Source: Flammeovirgaceae bacterium SG7u.111 (GTDB lineage Bacteria > Bacteroidota > Bacteroidia > Cytophagales > Flammeovirgaceae). Taken from it: a DNA stretch of 64,000 nt. Below the pieces are notes generated by a model that saw only the letters and a list, made by a program, of their open reading frames with translations, was not told the origin of the DNA and did no database searches. The position numbers were made by a program, and so were the translations under genes. Shown piece after piece: positions 17,418 to 24,519 of the stretch. The stretch's first letter is position 1. Every line of letters starts with the position of its first letter. Location of the stretch: contig CP139021.1 of the NCBI GenBank assembly GCA_034044135.1, positions 7,354,001 through 7,418,000 on the forward strand. Direction: 5' to 3'.

Positions 17418-17951
17418 CTAGTCTTTCGAAATGTATTGCTGAAGATCAATTTCTATTTTGTCGGAAATAACTACAGCCATAGGGTATTTTTTCTGTAGTT
17501 CTACGTATAGCCTATGGGCATCTAGTTTTGAAACAAAATTCCCAACTAATACAATGAAATTTGGTGGGTCATAGCGGAATTTTACATTGTTTCTACCATA
17601 ATCTACCACAAGGCTTCTCTCTATGTCAGAGCCTTCCTTCCTGCCTTTGCCAGAGTAGACCATTACCTTATAACCTTGGGTGGTTTTTATTTCTTGGTTT
17701 TTACGGGCGATGAGCTCTAATTTATAATCAAGATCTTTGTTGATGGTATTTTCGGGTAAAACAGCCCTTTCGGTCACTACGGTATCTTCCTCTACCACCG
17801 TTTCTTCAGGTTCAATAGGCTTAGGAGCTACTTTTATTCTATACATTGAAAGGTCATCGTTAAACGGTCCAGTTGTAGTGGGAACTTTTGGTCCACACGA
17901 AGCCAACAGGGCAATGACCAAGAAATAAGGAATGAGTTTTAGATATCGCAT
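17418..17951 (-). CDS. SPOR-domain lipoprotein
   Basis: The product is 177 residues. A lipoprotein signal ends in LLASC (Cys19), so it is lipid-anchored. An acidic, low-complexity linker (EPEETVVEEDTVVTE) follows, then a SPOR-like domain from about residue 95 (GYKVMVYSGKGRKEG ... FIVLVGNFVSKLDAHRLYVE ... MAVVISDKIEI). SPOR domains bind denuded glycan strands of peptidoglycan and often mark division sites. The spacing to the CsgG-like gene upstream (137 bases) leaves room for a separate promoter. I see no frameshift or truncation. Confidence 0.82.
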   Translation of the reverse strand: MRYLKLIPYFLVIALLASCGPKVPTTTGPFNDDLSMYRIKVAPKPIEPEETVVEEDTVVTERAVLPENTINKDLDYKLELIARKNQEIKTTQGYKVMVYSGKGRKEGSDIERSLVVDYGRNNVKFRYDPPNFIVLVGNFVSKLDAHRLYVELQKKYPMAVVISDKIEIDLQQYISKD

Positions 17952-18034
17952 TTAGCCAGTTTTTTTTAGCAAAACTACGCAGCTATTCTTACTTATCAAA
18001 CTTGCAGGCTTTATTGGCAGCAAGTCTATTTTAG

Positions 18035-18409
18035 CTATTTGAATATTTTTCTCAAAATAATGCCAGCTATGATTCCGCCTACAAAGGTCTTTATCAGCTT
18101 CTTTTGAGGGTTTATAGGCATAAAACGAGTAAATTCGGCGGTGATTTCCACCATGCCAATCGGCTCTACTTGTATTCCTCCTCCGCCACCAAACCCAATA
18201 CCCTGCCCTTCTACATCTACTTGTTCGTCACCAGCTCTGCTTTTGATCCACGGGCTTTTGCCCCAGCCTCCCCCAAACCCATATTTCACTTTCGAAACCG
18301 GAACCAATGTTTTTTCTTTAGATACAATGGGGGTGCCGAATACTGTATCTACTTTGCCAGTTGACTGGAATTTATCTATGATCTCTTTGAATGGGTTATC
18401 AGCTTGCAT
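18035..18409 (-). CDS. GerW/YtfJ-like protein
   Basis: From the ATG at 18409 the product is 124 residues, MQADNPFKEIIDKFQSTGKV followed by DTVFGTPIVSKEKTLVPVSK and a Gly-rich strand (VKYGFGGGWGK, GFGGGGGIQVEP). This pattern is typical of the Spore_YtfJ (GerW) family, found in many non-sporulating bacteria, where its role is unknown. The C-terminus ends in a hydrophobic segment (FVGGIIAGIILRKIFK) that may anchor it. The frame is open to 18487, but that extension has no family features. It lies between the SPOR and ankyrin genes on the same strand. Confidence 0.8.
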   Translation of the reverse strand: MQADNPFKEIIDKFQSTGKVDTVFGTPIVSKEKTLVPVSKVKYGFGGGWGKSPWIKSRAGDEQVDVEGQGIGFGGGGGIQVEPIGMVEITAEFTRFMPINPQKKLIKTFVGGIIAGIILRKIFK

Positions 18410-18498
18410 GTTTGCGAAAAGGTTTGGGTGGAAAAGTGAAAATACGGCGAGAAGGCTATTGTTTGCCCCCATCAAGATAAGGTTCATTCTGCTGATAA

Positions 18499-18538
18499 CC
18501 CAGCAAACCTTTTCATTTTTTCCAAAAGGCTTGCTGGG
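18499..18538. terminator. Stem-loop between ankyrin and GerW-like genes
   Basis: CCCAGCAA-a-CCTTTT pairs with AAAAGG-c-TTGCTGGG (14 bp with one mismatch, 12-nt loop). The tail on the minus strand lacks a clear T-run, so termination may be partial. Confidence 0.5.
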
Positions 18539-18547
18539 CTTGTAATT

Positions 18548-19129
18548 CTACTTCCACCTTTTGTCTTTTAGGAGGGAGGCCATTCCTTTGTCTTTGTTGC
18601 TTTTGGCATAATCAATAGGTTTTTTGCCGTTCCTGTCTTTTATTTTAGGGTCAGCGCCCGCTTCCAAAAGCTTCTCGGTTATGTCGTACCTTTTTTCCTT
18701 GGCGGCAAAGTGCAGTATCGTCATCCTTTCACTAGTGAATTTGGCAGAAAGGTTTGCCCCGCTTTCTACCAATGCATTTACTGCAAGTAGTTGATCGGCA
18801 TGGAGCGCACTGTAGAGTGGGGTTTGTTGAGCTTTGTTTAGCGCATTGAGGTCGGCATCGTACTCGGCCAGAAGGAGGATGATTTTATCATGGCCATGAA
18901 ATGCCGCCACATGTAAAGGAGTGTTACGGAGCATATCCGTTACATTGGGGTCAGAGCCTGTTTCCAACAAGTTCTTTACTTGTTCATAGTTGTTTTTTTC
19001 AATTGCCTTAAACAAAATACCCGATTCGGCATCTTGGGCGCTTGCCGAAAATAGCCCAAGCGTGCTTACGAGTACGAACAAAATAATTTGCTTTAATTTC
19101 GAATTAAAAAAAGAAAGGGTTGACATCAT
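18548..19129 (-). CDS. Secreted ankyrin-repeat protein
   Basis: The product is 193 residues with a signal peptide ending at SASAQ. About four ankyrin repeats follow (NNYEQVKNLLETGSDPNVTD, NTPLHVAAFHGHDKIILLL, QTPLYSALHADQLLAVNALV, MTILHFAAKEKRYDITEKLL) and a basic end KDKRWK. Ankyrin repeats bind proteins; here this happens in the periplasm or outside. No enzyme domain is present. It is the first gene of the minus-strand envelope group and diverges from the OmpA gene across a 589-base gap. Confidence 0.87.
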   Translation of the reverse strand: MMSTLSFFNSKLKQIILFVLVSTLGLFSASAQDAESGILFKAIEKNNYEQVKNLLETGSDPNVTDMLRNTPLHVAAFHGHDKIILLLAEYDADLNALNKAQQTPLYSALHADQLLAVNALVESGANLSAKFTSERMTILHFAAKEKRYDITEKLLEAGADPKIKDRNGKKPIDYAKSNKDKGMASLLKDKRWK

Positions 19130-19718
19130 TTTAGGTTTGAGTTACTTAGAAAAAAATAAATCGTAGTATGGAATCGATTGAACTTAGGTACAGTTATTTA
19201 TCTTATTTTCTCAAAATGACCAATTGTTAAATAGGCTTTTGTGGAAAGCTAAGGGGCTTTAGCCGAATATTCCTTCACTAAAAATATTTTTTACTCCTTT
19301 GTCCACCAAAATATGGTATTTTTGCATTTAAGTAATTGTCTTTTTGGAAAGTGGACTTTATCTTATAACTAATAAAATCCACCAACAAGAGTGATTGCTA
19401 ACTTTGTACGGAATTAAAATACTTTCGGTTATTGTGCAGAGAATTATTTTTCTTAAGCCTTATTGGTTTTCATTAACAACTATATGTTTACAAAATCTTT
19501 ATCTTGTATATAGAGATAACCCAAACAACTTTTTTCCTTACCCAATATTCTACAACTACTTCGCCATTGCCTTGGCAAAAATTCAATCTTTCCCAACTAG
19601 CTTCTCAAACAAATGAAATGGCTGCTTTCAATTGAATACGGCTAGTGAAAAAATGAAAAGACAGATTAGATTATAGAAGATATATTGTACCAAACTCATC
19701 AGCTCAACTGAATTTATT
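19130..19718. other. Intergenic region between divergent ankyrin and OmpA genes
   Basis: This 589-base AT-rich gap holds no frame I believe; a 73-codon plus-strand frame at 19395-19616 looks random. It should contain both divergent promoters. A -7-like box TAACTTTG is at 19399-19406 and TATTTTTG near 19317, neither with a clear -33 box at the right distance. Confidence 0.4.
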
Positions 19719-21260
19719 ATGAAAAAAATTGCAGTATTTGCAGTGATCCTTATGACACTGCTCCAGGCCAAACGAGTCAATGACTTTGCCCCAGAAAATC
19801 TAGGGCCAAATGTGAACTCTGAATATGAAGATCGCTCTCCTAGGATTTCTCCAGATGGGAATACCCTTTATTTCGCAAGAAATAACCATCCTCAGAACCC
19901 GTATTTTAGCCAAGTAGACGTAACCCAAAACATTTGGGTTTCAGAAAAAAATAGTGAGGGAGAATGGGGCGAGGCTCAGTTGATGACAAATGTGCTCAAC
20001 AACGGCCCGGTCTCTTTTGTGACTAGTGTTCAGCCAGATGGTAACACCTTATTAGTTGGAGGGGTGTTTAAAAAAGGTGTTTATGAAGGTGGTGCAGGCT
20101 TTTCTATAACCCACCGCACTGAAAATGGCTGGACTCCTCCTGACCAAATTCAAGTTAAGGATTATCAGGAAATGGTGAAGGGACACAGGCACAACGCTCA
20201 AATGACCAACGATGGTCATGCATTGGTAATGAGCTTTAGCGAGGAGTCAGAAAGGACGGCCAACTACGATTTGTATGTGAGCTTTAAAAAGAAAGATGGT
20301 ACTTGGCTAAGACCTAAAAATTTGGGTGAGATGATTAATACACCTGGTTTTGAATATTCTCCTTTTATGGCTGCTGATGGCAAAACGCTTTATTTCGCTA
20401 GTGATAGAGAAGGAGGTAAGGGAGGAAATGACTTCTATGTAACACATAGGTTGGACGAAACATGGGAGAATTGGTCGCCACCTAAAAATATGGGAAGCTA
20501 CATCAACACCCTTGAAGATGAGACTTATTTTTGCTTAGATGCTTCGGGCGAGTTTGCCTACATAGTTTCAGACAACCATTCTTATGGAAAAGGTGATATT
20601 TTCAAGGTAATGCTGAAAGAGGAAGATAGGCCAGGTCCGGTTGTATTGGTAAAAGGAAAAGTCTTTAATGCAAGCACTAACGAGCCAATGAAAGCAACTA
20701 TCGCTTACAATGATTTATTTGGCACAGTTGAACTAGGAAACGCAATTTCTAACCCAGAAACTGGGGAGTATAAGATTGTGTTGCCTTATGGTAAAAAATA
20801 TGGCTTTGGGGCAAATGCCGAGGGTTTTGTGGCATCTTTCAGCAATGTAGACCTAAGCGATGTAAAGACTTATGAAGAAAAAACAGTGAACCTGTATCTG
20901 CATCCACTAGAAGAAGGTCAGACAATTAGGTTGAATAATGTATTTTTCGATACAGGGTTATTCGAACTAAAGCCAGAGTCAAACAACGAGCTGGATAAAA
21001 TCTATAATTTATTGATAGAGAATCCTTCAATGGAGATTGAAGTAGCAGGGCATACAGATAACCGAGGCAACCCTTTTGACAACAAGGAGCTTTCTGAAAA
21101 TAGAGCTAGCGCAGTAAGGAAGTATTTAATAGCAAAAGGCATAGCCTCAGAACGTGTTACTCCCGTAGGCTATGGTCATACCGTACCGCTTGTGCCTAAT
21201 ATTAATGAAGGAAACCGTCAGAAAAATAGAAGGGTGGAATTTACCATTTTGAAAAAATAA
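19719..21260 (+). CDS. PD40 beta-propeller OmpA-family outer-membrane protein
   Basis: The product is 513 residues with a short hydrophobic leader. The N-terminal half carries PD40/WD40-like propeller repeats (SPRISPDGNTLYFARN, VQPDGNTLLVGG, SPFMAADGKTLYFASDREGG). A CarboxypepD_reg-like segment follows (VLVKGKVFNASTNEPMKATI), then a C-terminal OmpA domain (about 400-513; IEVAGHTDNRGNPFDNKELS and RRVEFTIL) that binds peptidoglycan. This architecture is common in Bacteroidota and is related to PorE/SprE-side or gliding-associated OmpA proteins. A link to type IX secretion is only a family-level possibility. It is a single-gene unit with a strong terminator. Confidence 0.88.
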   Translation: MKKIAVFAVILMTLLQAKRVNDFAPENLGPNVNSEYEDRSPRISPDGNTLYFARNNHPQNPYFSQVDVTQNIWVSEKNSEGEWGEAQLMTNVLNNGPVSFVTSVQPDGNTLLVGGVFKKGVYEGGAGFSITHRTENGWTPPDQIQVKDYQEMVKGHRHNAQMTNDGHALVMSFSEESERTANYDLYVSFKKKDGTWLRPKNLGEMINTPGFEYSPFMAADGKTLYFASDREGGKGGNDFYVTHRLDETWENWSPPKNMGSYINTLEDETYFCLDASGEFAYIVSDNHSYGKGDIFKVMLKEEDRPGPVVLVKGKVFNASTNEPMKATIAYNDLFGTVELGNAISNPETGEYKIVLPYGKKYGFGANAEGFVASFSNVDLSDVKTYEEKTVNLYLHPLEEGQTIRLNNVFFDTGLFELKPESNNELDKIYNLLIENPSMEIEVAGHTDNRGNPFDNKELSENRASAVRKYLIAKGIASERVTPVGYGHTVPLVPNINEGNRQKNRRVEFTILKK

Positions 21261-21298
21261 AAAGAATAGACGAGATCTATCTTCTTTACTAATGCGAA

Positions 21299-21325
21299 GG
21301 GGAGCCTAATTGGCTCCCCTATTTT
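21299..21325 (+). terminator. Terminator after the PD40-OmpA gene
   Basis: GGGGAGCC and GGCTCCCC (21299-21319) form an 8-bp stem with loop TAATT, followed by TATTTTTG. Confidence 0.85.
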
Positions 21326-21434
21326 TGTGCAATAGTTTTCATTGCCCAAATAATGTAAGTAGGCAAATGGACTTTTCTCAATACAACGTATTGTTTTTTT
21401 ATAAAAAACCTTCTTAAAAACGATAGTATCGAAC

Positions 21435-21475
21435 TTGTCCAGTTTTTGTCCATGACAAAAACTGTTCTATGTCCC
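21435..21475 (+). promoter_or_regulatory. Perfect dyad and TGTCC repeats upstream of the agar-oligosaccharide locus
   Basis: AGTTTTTGTC-cat-GACAAAAACT (21441-21463) is a perfect palindrome with 10-bp arms. Overlapping it, the motif TTGTCC/ATGTCC occurs three times in direct order (21435, 21446, 21469). It lies about 150 bases before the sugar porter in the 351-base gap after the OmpA gene. Either the dyad (LacI/GntR-like) or the direct repeats (AraC/HTCS-like) could be an operator; the regulator is not in the window. Confidence 0.5.
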
Positions 21476-21611
21476 AAACATTCTTTTTCTTCCCGCTTTC
21501 ATTTTTTAGAAGCCCCCAGCACAGTTTTTTAGAATAGTAGGAATAGTTGAGGTTTTAGCTGCAAAGGGTTTTGTATAAAAAATATGATCATGAAACTAAC
21601 AAAAAATTGAC

Positions 21612-23177
21612 ATGCAACCTTACAAAAGAAATGCCTTTGTTTATTCCACCATTGTTGCGCTTGGAGGCTTTGTGTTTGGGCTAGATGCGGCTGTTATCTC
21701 AGGCACAGTTCGGTTTATTACCCAAGAGTTTTCCCTTTCCGATCTTCAAGTAGGAACTGCTGTAAGTGCTCCTGGGTTAGGCGTATTATTTGCCCTTCCT
21801 CTGGCCGGATACATCAGCAATAAATTTGGTCGAAAAAAAGCTCTTCAAATAGTAGCAGCGCTTTACCTTGTTTCAGCAGTTTGTTCTGCTCTTGCACCAA
21901 GTTTTGTGGCATTAGTTGCTGCCCGTTTTTTAGGAGGTCTTGCATTTTGCTCTTTGTCTTTGGCATCTATGTACATAGGAGAAATTGCCCCACCTAAATG
22001 GAGAGGTAAATTGGTTTCCATGAACCAGATGAACATTGTCATTGGTTTGTCAGCAGCTTATTTTGTGAACTACCTTATTGTGCAAGCATCGGCTTCGGGC
22101 GCTACCTGGGTAGATACCTTAGGTATTAGCAAATATACCTGGCGCTGGATGCTCGGTTCGGAAATTATACCTGCATTAGCTTGGTTCGGTTTGCTCTTCA
22201 TCATACCCAGAAGCCCATCTTGGTTGGTGTATAGCAATCGAATAGAAGAGGCAAAAAACTCCCTTCGAAAAATTTATCCAGAGAATGAAATAGCGCATCA
22301 GATTCAAGAAATGAAAGATAGTATGGGGAGCAGTAAGGCAGACGAGTCTATGCTTTCTCAGCTGAAGGAAATTTTGGGGAAACCGATGCGAACTACCTTA
22401 ATTATTGGGGCTACTATTGCCATAGTGCAGCAAACTACGGGCATCAATGCCATTCTTTTTTATGCGCCTACGGTTTTTGAACAACTGGGCATAGGTACCG
22501 ATGCGGCATTTATGCAAACAATTTGGGTCGGGCTAACTGGCTTGGTTTTCACCGCACTAGGTTTGTTGCTCATCGATAAAATAGGTAGGAGGCAGCTCAC
22601 TATTTGGGGCTTGGTTTGGATCATGCTCAGCTTGGGCTTGTGTTCGTATGGCTTTATGGTTGCCCGTTACAAGCTCTCCGAAAAAAACATAACTGAGTTA
22701 ATCGAAATCCCAAATGCCGAACGCTTGCTAAAAATTGCAGGGACAGAGTTCGCCAGCGATACGGAATATAAAAATGCGCTGAAAGAAGTGTTGGGTGAAA
22801 CCGATGCGAGAGATCACTCGAGCGTATTGCTCCAAAAAGCGGCCAAGCTCAACCCAACGCTTATTTTAACTGGGATTTTGAGTTTTATAGCGGCCTTTCA
22901 TTTTTCAGTAGGTCCTGTTTTGTGGGTGCTGCTATCTGAAATTTTCCCCATTTCCCTAAGGGGTATTGCCATCCCGATGTTTGCCCTCATTACCAGTATT
23001 ACGAGCTACATCGTTCAGCAATTTTTCCCTTGGCAGCTTACCAATATGGGCGGGGCGTACATTTTTCTTTTCTATGCAATTTTAGTTTTTGTTGGCTTGG
23101 TGGTTTTATATCGCTATCTGCCCGAAACCAAAAACTTGACTATAGAAGAAATACAGTTAAAGCTTAAAAACCAATAA
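21612..23177 (+). CDS. MFS sugar porter family transporter
   Basis: The product is 521 residues with 12 predicted helices. The sugar-porter signatures are present: GFVFGLDAAVISG in helix 1, NKFGRKK and DKIGRRQ loops, QQTTGINAILFYAPTVF in helix 7 and PETKN at the end. It likely imports a sugar by proton symport across the inner membrane. It is followed after 6 bases by the GH117 gene, so the substrate is probably an agar-derived oligosaccharide or its monosaccharide. A loop insert between helices 9 and 10 (residues about 355-410) is longer than in XylE-type porters, as is common in Bacteroidota members. Confidence 0.93.
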   Translation: MQPYKRNAFVYSTIVALGGFVFGLDAAVISGTVRFITQEFSLSDLQVGTAVSAPGLGVLFALPLAGYISNKFGRKKALQIVAALYLVSAVCSALAPSFVALVAARFLGGLAFCSLSLASMYIGEIAPPKWRGKLVSMNQMNIVIGLSAAYFVNYLIVQASASGATWVDTLGISKYTWRWMLGSEIIPALAWFGLLFIIPRSPSWLVYSNRIEEAKNSLRKIYPENEIAHQIQEMKDSMGSSKADESMLSQLKEILGKPMRTTLIIGATIAIVQQTTGINAILFYAPTVFEQLGIGTDAAFMQTIWVGLTGLVFTALGLLLIDKIGRRQLTIWGLVWIMLSLGLCSYGFMVARYKLSEKNITELIEIPNAERLLKIAGTEFASDTEYKNALKEVLGETDARDHSSVLLQKAAKLNPTLILTGILSFIAAFHFSVGPVLWVLLSEIFPISLRGIAIPMFALITSITSYIVQQFFPWQLTNMGGAYIFLFYAILVFVGLVVLYRYLPETKNLTIEEIQLKLKNQ

Positions 23178-23183
23178 ATAATC

Positions 23184-24251
23184 ATGAGTAAAAAGTTAAG
23201 CGCAGCAAGCCTACGGGCTAAAAATTACGATAAAGGGCCAGAGTGGTATTGTGAAATAGTAACGAAGGAAATCACGGGCGACTTGGCAGTGAACGAAGAT
23301 GGGATGGTGCGCCGTGACCCTAGTGCTGTTATAAAAGTAGGTGACCTTTACCATGTGTGGTACAGCAAATCCACAGGAAAAAGCTATGGCTTTGGAAGTG
23401 GGGATCTCGAAGCAAAAACATTTCCTTGGGATCAGTGCGATATTTGGCATGCAACCAGCAAAGATGGCTGGCACTGGGAAGAGGAAGGCGTAGCGGTTAC
23501 ACGTGGAGAAGCGGGCTCTTATGACGATAGAAGTGTATTTACCCCCGAAATTCTTGCCCACGATGGGAAATATTATTTGGTGTACCAAGTGGTAACATCG
23601 CCATACTTACGCCGCTCTTACGAGCATATTTCTTTGGCAGTGGCCGATTCTCCTTACGGACCTTGGGAAAAAGTACCCGGTCCTATTTTGGAAACTGCCC
23701 AAGACGGCGAATGGTTGGGTGAAGCCGACAACCGTTTTTTGGTGAAAAGCAAAGGGAGTTTTGATAGCCATAAAGTGCATGATCCCACGCTCATGTTTTT
23801 CAATGGGAAATTCTATTTGTACTACAAAGGCGAGCCAATGGGCGAAGAAATGTTTATGGGCGGAAGAGAAACCAAATGGGGCGTTGCTATTTCCGATAAG
23901 CCCGAAGGTCCTTATGTACGAAGCGAATACAATCCAATCACAAATTCTGGCCACGAAGTATGTGTGTGGCATTACAACGGAGGGATTGCCGCTATGCTAA
24001 CAACAGATGGCCCTGAGCGAAATACGCTCCAGTGGGCGGAAGATGGCGTAAATTTCGAGATAATGGCGCACATAAAAGGAGCGCCCGAGGCTAATGGATT
24101 GTTCCGAACTCCCAACCACGACGATAACCCGCTTGAGGGATTGCGCTGGGGGCTTTGCCACGAAGTAACGGGGCAAGCTGGCTTCATGAAACGCTTTGAG
24201 GTAGATGAAGAATTGAAAGGTTATTTCCTAAGAAGGGAGACGTATGAATAG
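23184..24251 (+). CDS. GH117 3,6-anhydro-alpha-(1,3)-L-galactosidase (neoagarooligosaccharide hydrolase)
   Basis: The product is 355 residues with the five-bladed propeller pattern of GH117. It has [20 protein letters not shown] (Asp45, predicted general base), [40 protein letters not shown] and KWGVAIS...NSGHEVCVW with His257-Glu258, the unusual GH117 acid/ion region. These blocks match my memory of ZgAhgA-type enzymes very closely. The reaction releases 3,6-anhydro-L-galactose from the non-reducing end of neoagaro-oligosaccharides. No signal peptide is seen, so it is probably cytoplasmic, after import by the adjacent porter. It starts 6 bases after the porter's stop codon, so the two are co-transcribed. 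A terminator follows. Confidence 0.92.
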   Translation: MSKKLSAASLRAKNYDKGPEWYCEIVTKEITGDLAVNEDGMVRRDPSAVIKVGDLYHVWYSKSTGKSYGFGSGDLEAKTFPWDQCDIWHATSKDGWHWEEEGVAVTRGEAGSYDDRSVFTPEILAHDGKYYLVYQVVTSPYLRRSYEHISLAVADSPYGPWEKVPGPILETAQDGEWLGEADNRFLVKSKGSFDSHKVHDPTLMFFNGKFYLYYKGEPMGEEMFMGGRETKWGVAISDKPEGPYVRSEYNPITNSGHEVCVWHYNGGIAAMLTTDGPERNTLQWAEDGVNFEIMAHIKGAPEANGLFRTPNHDDNPLEGLRWGLCHEVTGQAGFMKRFEVDEELKGYFLRRETYE

Positions 24252-24346
24252 CAGTAAACAAAATTGTTTTTCTGAAAGGAGAAGGGTAAAAGTTTGGTAG
24301 CAGAATTTGACGATATTTGTTTGGTATCCACTATCTAGTACGAGAG

Positions 24347-24375
24347 GAGGGCTTTTATAGCCCTCTTTTTTTTTG
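24347..24375 (+). terminator. Terminator after the GH117 gene
   Basis: GAGGGCT (24347-24353) and AGCCCTC (24359-24365) with loop TTTAT are followed by nine T. It separates the porter-GH117 pair from the GH2 gene. Confidence 0.88.
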
Positions 24376-24421
24376 TTAGATCTAATTCCTATTAGTTAAA
24401 AGGTTTGCATCAATCGCCGAC

Positions 24422-24450
24422 TATTTAATAACTTGCCTCTAGTATATTTG
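24422..24450 (+). promoter_or_regulatory. Predicted promoter of the GH2 gene
   Basis: TATATTTG at 24443-24450 fits the TAnnTTTG -7 box; about 20 bases upstream is TATTTA, a weak match to the TTTG -33 box. It lies 70 bases before the GH2 ATG and after a terminator, so the GH2 gene probably has its own promoter. Confidence 0.45.
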
Positions 24451-24519
24451 TACAAATCCGACATTTCTTCCTCCTCTCTTAAGAAGGAAGAAATAATTTT
24501 CGACTTGTAACAAATACCT

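Noticed and set aside
19395-19616. Plus-strand frame of 73 codons upstream of the OmpA gene
   Set aside because: Hydrophobic AT-driven composition, no family and no clear start; treated as intergenic.
21612-24251. Full agar polysaccharide utilisation locus
   Set aside because: No SusC, SusD, agarase or hybrid regulator is seen in the window, so I describe only a small oligosaccharide unit.
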